Positions 1 to 12,150 of a DNA stretch of 64,000 nt are shown here, piece by piece. The DNA is from Erpobdella octoculata (lineage: Eukaryota > Annelida > Clitellata > Hirudinida > Erpobdellidae), in assembly GCA_963978895.1 (NCBI GenBank), contig OZ022238.1, positions 2,162,917-2,226,916 on the forward strand. The letters run 5' to 3'. Positions within the stretch are counted from its first letter, which is position 1. Every line of letters starts with the position of its first letter. Made by a program: the position numbers and the translations under genes. Below the pieces are notes generated by a model. It worked only from the letters and a program-made list of their open reading frames with translations, was not told the origin of the DNA and ran no database searches.

Positions 1-683
1 TTAAATCCTATTGAATTTAAAAAATCTAATGTGATAAATTTACTTTTTAAACAAGTATAACTAGTTTTTATTTTTTGTTCAATATATTCAAAATATGAGA
101 GATTTACACGAAAAAATTCTTTGTCGGTTCTGTTATTATTTTTGGAAGATTCAAAAAAACTGAAAAAAAAACTGTATTTCAATTTTATACATTTGAATTT
201 TAAATATGACATTTTTTTAAAATGTTGTTCCCTTTTTTTCTTTTTTTTCGAGTTCTGATAAAGTTAAAGAAGCGATCGCAAATCATCGGCCACTCGAGTT
301 TCTTAGTGTATTCGCATTCTTTATATTCATCAACGTTCAAGTCGTGAACGACGACGACAACATCCTTATTATCAGAACTGACCTCATCAGCTGACCTATC
401 CGATGACGTCATCATCATCATCATCACGTGTACACGTCACGTGACAGCACCCCCTTACAAGCTCATTAGCCTCTCTGACGACTTGTTCCTTTTTCTTCGC
501 TCTGACAGCTCCGTCGTGTTGGCATGACGACGACCGTCTGATTGTGAGCGCTCCAACTTAATGGATGGAAAACGGAGAGATGGAAAAAATGTCTTCGTTC
601 CTTGGCGCCATTTCAAGGTGGAAGAGGATGCGGAGAAGTCAGTGCTGTGGGGAGGGAGGCGTAACGTTTCGCAACCACTGCCA
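1..683. other. Single-copy AT-rich leader, no gene recognised
   Basis: The first 230 bases are very AT-rich. Bases 240-680 are more balanced in composition and look less repetitive than most of the window. Short open frames exist on both strands here. None shows a recognisable domain, a convincing splice site or a family match, so no gene is called. Confidence 0.5.
404..444. promoter_or_regulatory. Clustered CRE and E-box palindromes
   Basis: A full palindromic CRE (TGACGTCA, 404-411) is followed by a short CAT run and two palindromic E-boxes (CACGTG at 425-430 and TCACGTGA at 437-444). These are canonical bZIP and bHLH-ZIP binding sites. Three within 41 bases is unusual. Whether they drive a promoter is inference, because no transcript start or gene is visible beside them. 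Confidence 0.35.
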
Positions 684-1258
684 CCACCACCATCGTCATC
701 ATTCACCACCACCACTACCACTAACATCGCCATTACCATTGCCATCGCCATCATCGTCGTTGTCATCGTCGTTGTCATCGTCATCATCATCATCATCATC
801 ATCATCATCACCATCACCATCACCATCACCATCACCATCACCATCACCATCACCATCACCATCACCATCACCATCACCATCACCATCACCATCACCATCA
901 CCATCACCATCACCATCACCATCACCATCACCATCACCATCACCATCACCATCACCATCACCACCACCACCACCACCACCACCACCACCACCACCACCAC
1001 CACCACCACCACCACCACCATCACCATCACCATCACCATCACCATCACCACCACCACCACCACCACCACCACCACCACCACCACCACCACCACCACCACC
1101 ACCACCACCACCACCACCACCACCACCACCACCACCACCACCACCACCACCACCACCACCACCACCACCACCACCACCACCACCACCACCACCACCACCA
1201 CCACCACCACCACCACCATCACCATCACCATCACCATTACCATCATCATCACCATCAC

Positions 1259-1297
<39 letters not shown>
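684..1297. repeat. (CAC)n / (CATCAC)n microsatellite
   Basis: About 0.6 kb of trinucleotide repeat. Blocks of CATCAC hexamers alternate with pure CAC runs (about 961-1020 and 1049-1217), and the tract ends in pure CAT. All six frames give homopolymer-like peptides, so the long open frames here are not genes. Confidence 0.97.
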
Positions 1298-3295
1298 AAC
1301 GGTCAAACAGAGTCGTATACTTTCTCCTAATCGCTCCGTTTTTATTTATGTTTTATATAGTTTTTATCTTTTATTCCTGATGTTCGCCTCTATATAACTT
1401 AAGCTCTTTTTACTTTCCTCCTGTCTCTCTCCTTTTCCTTCTATCTCTCTTTCTCTCGCTACTCATCTTTTTCTTCTATTTCTCCAAGGACACCGTTAGT
1501 AATATATCAAGGACCAATGAGACCGCCATATTATCACCAGATTTGTTTTTATTATTTTTTAGATAAATCCGAAAGCTTAAAAGCTAGTTTTTGGCATCGT
1601 TTTTGGCTCATTCAGCTGCTATAGATAAAACATAAAAATAATTCACTCAGGATTTCATAGATTTAGTTTTTTACGCCTACTGAAAGTACCAATTCGGTAC
1701 TGTTAATTGTAAGAGCACCACGACGCCTTTCCAGTGAAAGTGATGAACTTACACAAATGAAAGCAGAAATTTTACTGCATTAGTAAAAACTGAGGTGACC
1801 TTATTACATTAGAAGTAAAAGAGGTGACCTCATACTATAGGTTTTTTCACACACACAGAAGAACTGCCGACTTATCTCCACCATTATTGTTTCAAAGTTA
1901 TTTTCAACTGTGACATTAACTATCGTAAAATAGAATTTCATATTCTATTAGAATATGTCTAAATAAAATGCTTCTGCTTTTGCATCGACCAAAATGCTCA
2001 GTTGAATCCGACAAGCAGGATACATGGAGGAAAATAAGGGAGGTTAACAGATGCTATGAGATTCGATCAAAGTCAGGTGACACAACAACACAACAACAAG
2101 GGTCGTGCGACAACCCAACTGAGCTAAAAGTCACGCGCTTTGGAATCAAACGCCACAATTGTCGAAAATAACTGAAAAAATGAGTGGATTCGGCACGTTT
2201 CAATTTCTGCCATCTCGGAAAAGCTCGTAGCTGGTTTTGAATCCGGTTTTGAAGCCAGAGATCTGCAATAAAAAAACTTTCGTCTGATGACATTGAACAT
2301 CTCAGTGCGTCACCTGGTGCTGTTATATAGAAGAGCTTTTTTGCTCTTTCATGCACCACTGAAAACGACGAAAGTACTAAAGGATGATGGCCATGGAGAA
2401 ATTACGCTTGTGTACTCGTCGCTCTTTGACATTTTCAATTTGCGAATATAAACTAAAAATAACCAAAAAATCGAAAATAGAAAAAAAATAAGTTCCGCTG
2501 CAAAACGGCCGCCGCAATATTTTTCGCCGAGTCTTCAAAACAATGACATCGGCTTTGAAATCGGCTTTCCTGATGTTTACTATCCGATTGTGCCTAACTG
2601 AATTGAAATGTTGACCGAGCTTTTATGCATCTCTTTCATACATGGATGGCATTAAAAAATAAAAGATTTTGCGAGCGATAATACCGACAGGAGAGATTTG
2701 AGCGAAATTATAGAACGACGCTGCATTGATTAGTTGAACCATTTGAGCGTTCTGGAATGTAATTCTATACACAGAAAATTGATTTTTCTTAAGCAAAAAT
2801 AGAATAAAATAAAAAATTTTCTTAGTTTAAAATTTTTTAAAAGTTTTTTTTAAAATTTATTAATGTATTTATTTATATAACTAGTTTGCTTAGGGAACGC
2901 AAAAGAGCTGAAACAAATATTCTGTTAGAATAAACGTTAAAAAAATAATTCAGTTCAAAATAAATAACAAAGCAGTCATTGCCACGAAGAATATAAACAC
3001 AAAAATGCTAACCTGAGAATCGGGTTTCGGTAATGAATGTCGCCTGTAGTTTTTTTTCCACCAAGAAATCCAAGAAGGAGCAGTTCTGGAATGCAAGGAC
3101 GAAGCGACACAACAGCCCCGTGGCTGCAGCGACGGGTGCTTATATAGCAGGAATGTAGAACGGAGGGGGGGGGGAGGCAGGTTAATGTTGGTGGTGGGCC
3201 TGTTGTGGTGATTGTTATTGCTCCTCCTGTTGTTGGTTGTCGAATAGGCTCTTAGTGTGTGTTGTTGCGTGTTGGTACTTGGTGAAATGACCAGA
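1298..3295. other. Non-repetitive AT-rich stretch, nothing recognised
   Basis: About 2 kb with no long open frame, no RNA gene and no transposon terminus that I can identify. A TATATAG motif lies near 3142, next to a run of G. The stretch could be single-copy intergenic or intronic DNA. Confidence 0.5.
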
Positions 3296-3422
3296 ACGAT
3301 GGTGACGACGACTACGGTAGTAATGATGGTGATGATGATGACGGTGATGATGATGGTGATGATGATGACGGTGATGATGATGGTGGTGGTGATAATGATG
3401 ATGTTGGTGATGATGATGATGA
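3296..3422. repeat. (GATGATGGT/GATGATGAC)n microsatellite
   Basis: An imperfect GAT-based trinucleotide tract with interspersed GGT and GAC triplets. It accounts for the Met/Val-rich and Ile/Thr-rich open frames on the two strands. Confidence 0.9.
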
Positions 3423-3608
3423 CTTCAGACCAAAGCATTATGAGTTTCGATCAGTTGCGGAGTTGTACCGTTATTGTGGTATCCGCTTGTGCGTTACTAC
3501 GTATGTACGATGATTTGTTTGGGAAGTTTGCTCGATTGTCACCGTTGAAGTCGCTTTGACGTCTGCTTCCTCTGAGTCGCATAATTCACTCGTTAGTTTT
3601 CTAGTTTT

Positions 3609-4736
3609 CTCACTCACTCACTCACTCACTCACTCACTCACTCACTCACTCACTCACTCACTCACTCACTCACTCACTCACTCACTCACTCACTCACTCA
3701 CTCACTCACTCACTCACTCACTCACTCACTCACTCACTCACTCACTCACTCACTCACTCACTCACTCACTCACTCACTCACTCACTCACTCACTCACTCA
3801 CTCACTCACTCACTCACTCACTCACTCACTCACTCACTCACTCACTCACTCACTCACTCACTCACTCACTCACTCACTCACTCACTCACTCACTCACTCA
3901 CTCACTCACTCACTCACTCACTCACTCACTCACTCACTCACTCACTCACTCACTCACTCACTCACTCACTCACTCACTCACTCACTCACTCACTCACTCA
4001 CTCACTCACTCACTCACTCACTCACTCACTCACTCACTCACTCACTCACTCACTCACTCACTCACTCACTCACTCACTCACTCACTCACTCACTCACTCA
4101 CTCACTCACTCACTCACTCACTCACTCACTCACTCACTCACTCACTCACTCACTCACTCACTCACTCACTCACTCACTCACTCACTCACTCACTCACTCA
4201 CTCACTCACTCACTCACTCACTCACTCACTCACTCACTCACTCACTCACTCACTCACTCACTCACTCACTCACTCACTCACTCACTCACTCACTCACTCA
4301 CTCACTCACTCACTCACTCACTCACTCACTCACTCACTCACTCACTCACTCACTCACTCACTCACTCACTCACTCACTCACTCACTCACTCACTCACTCA
4401 CTCACTCACTCACTCACTCACTCACTCACTCACTCACTCACTCACTCACTCACTCACTCACTCACTCACTCACTCACTCACTCACTCACTCACTCACTCA
4501 CTCACTCACTCACTCACTCACTCACTCACTCACTCACTCACTCACTCACTCACTCACTCACTCACTCACTCACTCACTCACTCACTCACTCACTCACTCA
4601 CTCACTCACTCACTCACTCACTCACTCACTCACTCACTCACTCACTCACTCACTCACTCACTCACTCACTCACTCACTCACTCACTCACTCACTCACTCA
4701 CTCACTCACTCACTCACTCACCAACTCACCAACTCA
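3609..4736. repeat. Perfect (CTCA)n tetranucleotide tract, about 278 copies
   Basis: From 3609 to about 4721 the sequence is an uninterrupted CTCA repeat, roughly 1.1 kb with no substitution that I can see. It ends in two CCAACTCA-type variants. A four-base unit has period 12 in translation, so every frame without a stop stays open for the whole tract. The resulting 475-codon frame is an artefact. Confidence 0.98.
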
Positions 4737-5502
4737 TTTTCCACCAAGCGGAATAATAACTTTCCCACTTATACATGCAGTACGCATATACAGACCTTAC
4801 ATAATAGCCATAAAAATGAACGCAGCCAAGCCTGTTCTCGCACCTCCTGTAGGGATATTAAACTATTTCCCTTTCCCACAAACCCCCCATCGACACCACC
4901 ACCGCCAGTACAGCAACAACAACTACTACACTGACCGCATCTCGTTCTACAATGTTCCGAGTAAATCGTTTAAATACGTTTGACAGAGAAGCACTTGGGA
5001 GGTTAGCTTGTAAAAACCAAACGCAAGCCAATGCTTTGGACTCAGAAATGCTGCAGTTTTGGTCCAGACTGTGCTGGAAAGCGATCGTAAAGATAATATT
5101 AAATTTTTTGGATTTGTTTTTGTATCGTTGAAGCAACTGCTGTAGTTTAAAAAAGAAGAGCATAAAACAGTTTTAGAAGTGATGATGACGATGATGACAA
5201 TGATGGTGGTGGTTTAAAATTGACAAGATGGGAGAAGACTGCGAAGTCATCCACTTTTGAAAAACACTTCAACTGCCCCCCTGTAATCTTCATCCCTACT
5301 GCGACAAGAGTAGCAACTCTACGATGAAAAGCAATTCAATAAAACCACTCGAGGAGTGAGTATGCTGTGTGAGAATATGGCGAAAATTTATGTAAAGACA
5401 GAGAAAGAAACTGAGAAGAAGAAAAATAGTAATAAAAAAGAAACTTAGAAATTAAAAACAGAAAAAAATGAAGAGAGAAAGAAAGGGAAAAGTTGTTAAA
5501 AA
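4737..5502. other. Intergenic stretch, nothing recognised
   Basis: No repeat family, RNA or domain is recognised. A 101-codon minus-strand open frame (4858-5163) has no recognisable motif. Its C-terminal part is a translated ACA/ACC-rich tract. Confidence 0.45.
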
Positions 5503-5615
5503 TTGTTAGTGCAATTATAAAAAATTATGCAAATCAAAAAGGAGAAAAAAAAAGAAAAACAGAAACAGAGTAAAAAAAGAAGTTAAAGAAAGTCATTGAG
5601 AACAAAAGAGAAAGA

Positions 5616-5655
<40 letters not shown>

Positions 5656-5765
5656 AAAGAAAGGGAAAGAGAGAAAGAGACGAAGAGAAAAATAGAATCG
5701 TTTATAATGTTATATCTCGTATCTTCTAATCATACTCATTCTCTTCATTGTCTTCTTACTATGAT
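5503..5765. repeat. Purine-rich duplicated flank (copy of 25072-25352)
   Basis: An AG-rich segment with a (GA)n core at about 5621-5650 that ends in 'tatatctcgtatcttct'. It aligns closely with 25072-25352, which lies just before the TTA tract carrying the R4-type LINE. It therefore marks the locus equivalent to the LINE insertion site without the insertion. Confidence 0.75.
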
Positions 5766-6444
5766 TATTATTATTTCCACTTTCATTCTTTTTTTTTAAT
5801 TTTATTATTTTTTATTTAATAATATTAAACTTTATCATCATTATCTTTGTTTTTTCTTTTTCTTGTTCTTTATCTTCTTCCTTCCTTTTTTTTATCTCCA
5901 GTAGATTCAAACTTTCAAGTTTTTTCTATCGATTTTTTTCCACTTTAAAAACCGAATAAAAATCAACCCATGAAAACTGAAAAATTACTAAAAATTTACA
6001 ATGTTATTAGTTATTATTACTAATCCTTTTCTAAATAATATTAATTCTACATTATTAAAAGTGTTGCAAAAAACGCCTTTCGGACATTAAAATCAGCGTA
6101 AATAAGCGTAGGTGAAGTATATGAGGTGGAATACATGGGGGGGGAAGGTAAAAATGACTTCTGCACACAAAAGTTGGGATACAAAATTGAAGACGACCCA
6201 TTCATATTTACGTGACAAGTGACAAGCAACTATACGATATTTGTAGCCTTGGCAAAACCTCCTGACGAAATTTCTGCTACTATTGTATGCCATATCGTGC
6301 CACTTTGCCCACTTTATCTGGTATGGTTAGCGATCGAACCCACCAACTATGGGTTGATTGTATTTAAATTACTGTGCTCAAACTTGACCGCCAGCTATTA
6401 AATTCACGAGAATAACAAAAATATTTATGTCTTTGTATTTTAAG

Positions 6445-6665
6445 ACTGGGAGGTGTTTTTTCAATTTCATGTTTTTTATGTTTCCAGATTGTAAATTTTA
6501 CCACATTTCTATTAGCTTCAACTAATGTTTGCTTGTTTGTAAGAAAAACTTGTAATCGATTTTTCAATTATTTCCAAAGGATTTTTTGACTTAACATCTT
6601 GTACATAAAGTACTCTTTAGGACATTATGCAAATCCATAATTTCTAATTAGCTGAGAGTGGAAAA
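6445..6665. repeat. Dispersed ~220-bp module (Helentron/pearl-like end)
   Basis: The module runs from 'gggaggtgtttt' to 'attagctgagagtgg'. It includes a 'tttgcttgtttgtaagaaaaa' run and an octamer ATGCAAAT. Related copies lie near 8992-9212, 23620-23836, 31051-31266, 35431-35643 and 53296-53508. The central part matches, in reverse complement, the 'CAACTCGATnGGATnnCGGGAA' motif of the pearl-like relics. Helentron-related non-autonomous origin is inference. Confidence 0.45.
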
Positions 6666-7074
6666 TTAAATAGGGAGGAAGTTTTTAAAAAAATGTCCAA
6701 GAGTAGTGTTTCAAAAAAAACTTTTTTTAGGAAATATAATTATTGAGGAAGTTTTAGAAACGAAATACTTGGGGTAGGGCAGGCGTGGCCGTTGGCTTTT
6801 CTTACGAATAAAAAAAAACAATTTGTTTAAAAAATTAATATGGAAAAAGTTTGGTCCTCCTAAGGGTTTTCTGAAAAACCTTTTTTTAATTTCTTTTCTG
6901 AATTGTTTTTGTAAAAAGTACGTACGACGTACGACTACCCCCCCCCCCCCTCCGTTAATTTTAAGAGGATGATTTAAAAACCATTTTTTAAAATTTCACT
7001 TGTTTTATAATTAATGTTATTCTGTAGTTGTAATAATCAATATGCATAATTTTTAAAAATTGCTTTTCAAATTT

Positions 7075-7333
7075 TCACTTGTTATATAATTAATTATATT
7101 GCGTTGTTGTAATAATCAATATTAATTTACTACGTCTGTCTGTATGTATGTTATAACTTTGCTTGACGCTGTTAGATGGCGCTACAATCGCAAAACAACA
7201 TATGGTTATATTTAAAAAATTCGTCATTTTTGACGGGCTATCTCTTATAATTAATAATTAATAATTAAACTCAACGACGTTTTTAAATGCTTGCATTGCT
7301 TTAGAATATTGTTATAATTGTTTTAGAACGAGG
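7075..7333 (+). repeat. Left arm of a long imperfect inverted repeat
   Basis: This arm is an imperfect reverse complement of 10421-10672. Shared landmarks are 'ctgtatgtatgttat', 'cgctgttagat', 'aactaaactcaac' (approximate) and 'gttttagaacg'. The pair brackets about 3.1 kb containing a purine block, the hAT MITE and the ATTT tract. U2 has the same pair (about 36064-36320 and 39068-39315). The arms may be termini of an old foldback element. Confidence 0.6.
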
Positions 7334-7379
7334 AAAAATCCAAAAAAGCACCAATAATTAAAAAAGTTGTCATTATCAT

Positions 7380-7800
7380 TATCGGTATTGTACCGTAGAA
7401 GAGAAACTTAAAAAAATAGAGAAAGATGGAAGAAGATGGAAAACAAAAAACGAACAAATGAAAGTAAAAGAAAAAAATAGAGACAAAAATAGAATAGAAA
7501 AAAAATGAGAAAAAATAAAAAAATAAATAAAACAAGAGATTGAAAATAGAAAAAAATGAAAGAAAAAGAGAGAGAGAGAGAGAGAGAAAAAGAGAGAGAA
7601 AGAAAAAATGATAGATTGCATTATTAACTGAGGTTTAAATTATTGATGCAAGTATTTTAAGTCAATCGAAAAAGAGAGAAAGAAGAAAAACAGAGTTAAA
7701 AAAATAAAGTCATTAAAAACAAAAAGAGAGAGAGAGAGAAAAAAAGAAAAAGAGAAAAAAAGGAAAACAGTGAAAAAATATGGAAAAGATGAACATCTCT
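7380..7800. repeat. Purine-rich (GA/AAAG) low-complexity block
   Basis: A strand-asymmetric A/G block with short GA runs. Counterparts lie at about 36765-37170 and 54630-55035. The Phe/Ser-rich minus-strand open frames here are compositional and not genes. Confidence 0.85.
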
Positions 7801-8020
7801 GCTAAAACTTTGTACCTAACTGGTTTTTTATTTCAGTCCCATCAATAAGTCAACTGGGCAAAAATATTTTTTTGAATCTGCTCTTTTTTGCAAAACCGTA
7901 GACTGTTTTGTCTTGCATAGGTGACAAATTTTTACTCATCAGAAACCTGGCCCAGTTGATTTCTATCCACTGGCTATTGCCTTCCTTTGAGCCATAAATA
8001 GGCATTCGTTGGATCTACAA

Positions 8021-8778
8021 CAGTGGTTCTTAACTTTTTTTTCCCGCGCCCCCTTTGGACAAACTTGATTTGACCGCACCCCCTACGTTTGCATATAACA
8101 AATAAGTAAAATGTAAGTGATTAGCATCAAGTTTTTTATTTAATTTATTTTTTGTGGCTTCCCACCAATTTGGTCAGAAAAATGAGGACCAATTTAACAG
8201 GGCAATTCGCATATCATCACCGGCCTCCAATCAAATTCTTTGCTTGGTTTCCCCATTTACCAAAGCAGAAAACTTAACAAATTTTGGGTAGAATACCTGG
8301 TTTTTGGAGACATGACTGACAATGACTGTTGTTGAATGTAAAATTACAAAAAATACCTACGACTAACCTTCATCTTATTGGAAGGAAAAAATAAGAGTCT
8401 TTCAAAAAAAATTGAAAAATACCTCCTTTTCAATTTTGGAATTGCATTCTCCCACCAGGAATTCAATTGAATAGAATGTAAGGTCCACACCAACAAATAA
8501 GTCTGCCAAATTTCAACTCGATTGGATAACGGGAAGTTGGTTTTTTTAGTGGTAAAAAGGGTTCTAATTTATGGTTGAAGCAAGCAAACACGGTGAAATT
8601 AAAATAATAAAAGATTTAAAAATACAAGCATTGTTAAAAACTAAAATTGTATAGAATATTCGTTTCAAATTAAATTTTTTGTATATTTTTTAAACTTTTA
8701 ATTTTCGCACCCCCTAAACTAGAAAGGCACCCTCCCCTTTGGGGGGAGGGAATGCACCCTACCGGTTAAGAAATCCTG
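8021..8778. mobile_element. hAT-type MITE with 8-bp target-site duplication
   Basis: The element starts CAGTGGTTCTTAAC. It ends with the reverse complement of CAGGATTTCTTAAC, giving 11 of 14 matching terminal bases. It is flanked by a perfect 8-bp direct repeat, ATCTACAA (8013-8020 and 8779-8786). CAG-type termini with 8-bp duplications are diagnostic of the hAT superfamily. The 758-bp interior has no transposase frame, so the element is non-autonomous. The corresponding part of U2 and U3 lacks it. The subterminal regions are C-rich on one strand, and the interior carries the dispersed 'CAACTCGATTGGATAACGGG' motif near 8513. Confidence 0.85.
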
Positions 8779-9480
8779 ATCTACAAGTAGTTCCAATTCA
8801 TCACCAGCGTCGCTTAAACAAAAAACGTTAAAGGGCCACAACTACTGCCAGAACCTTCCTTGGTTTTGCGTGAGGTAATCTAATCAAGTAGAATTGCAAG
8901 CTTTCTGTTTAAGCCAATTATGACTACCAACCATAAAAGCCCAAACAAATAATCGAAAATGAAAAAAATATTTATGCCGTTGCTGCTTAAAACTGAGAGG
9001 TGTTTTTTTTTTAATTTGATGTTTATTATGCTTCAATATGATAGTTTTTACCACGCTTCAATTAGCTTCACCTAATGTTTGTTTGTTTGTAAGAAAAACC
9101 TGTAATCGACTGTCAACCACTTCCCGTTGATCTTTTGATTTCAAACTCTGCGGATAAACGTACATTTAAAGACAATACAAAAAATCTGCGTTGTTACATA
9201 GCTGAGAGGCAGGGAGATTCCAATAGTTTTTCAAAACAAAAATAATAGCAACACCAATTTTATTTAATTCAATTTTAATTCAGTAAATTTTTTTATTAAA
9301 AAAAATGACGTCACAAATGACGTCACAGAGTGTTTTGGCAAGAGTGGTCAAAAAACACCGTACATAAAAGATCATTTTTTTTAATAATAAGCTCTTCATT
9401 AGTATATTCTAATCTGACTTTTTAATGAATCAGGTATTTGTATAATTCTGAACCAAATAATTTCCTATAGACAAAGATAT

Positions 9481-9996
<516 letters not shown>

Positions 9997-10420
9997 ATAA
10001 TTAATATTTAATTATTTATTATAAATTATTTTTTATGTATATAGCGCTATACAAAATCAAAGATTCTTTTTTTTAAATAAACAATTTCGATGAACACGCT
10101 ATTTACATAGAAATGAAAAGCTAACTCTAAAGAAGCTAATATTTTATGCTAACTTTTACAAACTTGGTTATAATAACTAACCACTATTTAGCTATCCAAA
10201 GAAGCCAGCGTTTCATCCAACTATTTGTTCAGAGGTATATATGTCAAACCAGGCTGGAGATAAAAAAGGCTATTCATCAAAACAGTTTGCCTGAAAACGA
10301 TTTTTAGTACTAGATTTAATCAATCTAGAAAAATATGAAAGAAAAACTCAAGATGTTTCAATAATTTTTCAGAGCTCAGGGTCGGGTTTCAATTTTTTTT
10401 AAACTGTTTGTTTAGATTTT

Positions 10421-10672
10421 TCCGCGTTCTAAAACAATGTTATAAAGCAATGCAAGAATTTCCAATCGATGTTGAGTTTAGTTATTAATTATTATTCACT
10501 AAATCGTTGAAATTAAAATTTTTTTGAAATATAATTGTGTATCATTTAGCGATTGCAGTGCAATCTAACAGCGTTACGCAAAACATAACATACATACATA
10601 CAGATAGACATTGAAAATTATCCTTACTGATTGTTACAACTACACATTGAGGATAATTATAAATCAATTTAC
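10421..10672 (-). repeat. Right arm of the long imperfect inverted repeat
   Basis: This is the reverse-complement partner of 7075-7333. Immediately outside it, a ~45-bp direct repeat ('agcgcaagcgatgcagcctg' core, about 10674 and 10947) brackets a ~230-bp segment containing 'gccagtcccaagcctgg', which may be an old LINE or SINE tail. Confidence 0.55.
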
Positions 10673-11263
10673 TAAGCGCAAGCGATGCAGCCTGCTCTAG
10701 CCTGCACATTAAAGATAACTATGAATCAAATTTACTAAAACTCCGCCTTGTTTTTGCAAGCCAGTCCCAAGCCTGGAGAAAGGAGGAGGGGAAAGTTTAA
10801 AAGATCAAATTATGATCCACGACAGGAAGAACCTAGGTGTTTCCAGCATACAGCCATTTTAGTCTTAAATTACCTGGTGTAAAGGACTATAAACTATTAA
10901 ACATAAACATAAAGGAAATGATACAATACAATACAATAAACAAGTTTACTTAGCGCAAGCGATGCAGCCTGCTCTAGCTTGCTCTTAATCTTTTTGCCCT
11001 TCGCTAGTCGGAGGTGTTTCTTGAATTAGCTGAAATCGGAAATTTAGTGCTGTATTTAAACATAATAACGATGGTTATCTTTGTTATTATCAATATCAAA
11101 TATTAATCATGGCCATTATTACTGTCATTAGCATTATCTGCATTATAATCGTTTTATTTGCAAACCAATCTATCATGATAAAATAATAACAAAAATAATA
11201 ATGAATGTTATTATCACCAAGTCAATAGACTCATTTACATTGTTTGATAATCACCACCACCAT

Positions 11264-11467
11264 CATCCTCATCATCATCATCACAATCTTCATCGTCTAT
11301 TTTCTTTTTTTTTTCTCACTATCATCATCATCGTCGTCACCGTCATCGCCATTGTCATCATCATCGTATTCATCATCATCATCATCATCATCATTATCAT
11401 CATCATCATCATCATCACAATCATCATCGTCGTCATCATCATCATCATCACCACCACCATCGACATA
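11264..11467. repeat. (ATC)n microsatellite
   Basis: An imperfect ATC tract with GTC and TTC variants. Counterparts are at 39905-40096 and 57758-57949. It lies downstream of a dispersed 'ctagtcggaggtgttt' module near 11006. Confidence 0.93.
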
Positions 11468-11691
11468 ATGAGCTATGAAGATGTTAAATAAAAATTGCAA
11501 TATTTTGTCAGGTATTAATTTCAATCAATCAACCAAAATGAATTTATATAATAGCTCCCTTTCGTAAATTAAAAGGCTCTCTTTACTAATTATAACTTGT
11601 CAAAATTACAGCTTTTAAATATCTACTTATCAGCCTCTGTATGGAATTCCTCAGAAAAAGCAGACTCCACTATTCATTTCATCGGGGCTCG

Positions 11692-12150
11692 ATCGTTCCA
11701 CTAACACTGTCCGATAAAAATCGACTGAGATTCATCTAAATAAGCCCGAGACTGGACAGAGTTGACTTTTTAAGATTTCTAGGAGACAGAAGTGACGTCA
11801 GAGACAGAATTCTTGTTAACCACGTCGTTGGTCTATTAATGATTGGTAAGTAATAATTTTATTAGGTAACTAAATGCGAGTTACAAATATTGGCCAAATG
11901 ATGGCATTATGAATCTGGTTGGACCGCTGCTCCAACTTGTATCAGCTTTGTCTTTATCTTTTTGCACTGCACTAGTCAGAGGTGTTTCCACAAAGTAGTT
12001 AAAATTGAACCGTCTGTGCTGTATTTATGCATAATTACAGTTGTTTTCAACGTGGGAGTCACCATCATCATCATCATCATCATCACAACCATCATCATCA
12101 TCATCATAATCATCATCATCATCGTTATCATCATCATTATCACTGTCACG
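11692..12150 (+). repeat. Dispersed ~0.5-kb non-coding element, CRE module plus (ATC)n tail (copy 1)
   Basis: Ordered conserved blocks: 'aaataagccc', 'agatttctagg' leading to a palindromic TGACGTCA (11793-11800), 'ggtctattaatgattgg', 'tttttgcactgcactagtca', 'gaggtgtttc', 'cgtgggagtcacc', then an ATC tract. Other copies lie at 40318-41129 (+), 58171-58991 (+), 23940-24310 (-) and 47345-47900 (-). No coding capacity is visible. The family name is unknown to me. It may be a SINE or MITE with a microsatellite tail. Confidence 0.6.

Noticed and set aside
200..427. Minus-strand frame with mixed residues (EWPMICDRFFNFI), briefly considered as a receptor exon
   Set aside because: The resemblance is a few residues only, with no membrane segment after it and no splice donor in place.
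565..705. Possible short first exon starting MENGEMEKMSSFLGAISRW
   Set aside because: It reads into the microsatellite, no downstream exon is visible and no family is recognised. A GT near 616 is not enough to call a splice donor.
561..1397. Long open frames over the CAC/CAT, CTCA, ATTC, ATT and TATG tracts
   Set aside because: They are repeat translations, open because the repeat contains no stop in those frames. No complex protein sequence is present outside the repeat.
6310..6350. B-box-like GGTTCGATCGC on the minus strand (also in other unit copies)
   Set aside because: No A box at proper spacing and no tRNA cloverleaf. The T-arm stem does not pair.
6047..6401. Conserved 60-80-codon frames shared by unit copies (MAYNSSRNFV..., MTSNYTIFVA...)
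   Set aside because: They are open on both strands in recently duplicated DNA. No domain is recognised, and conservation follows from duplication.
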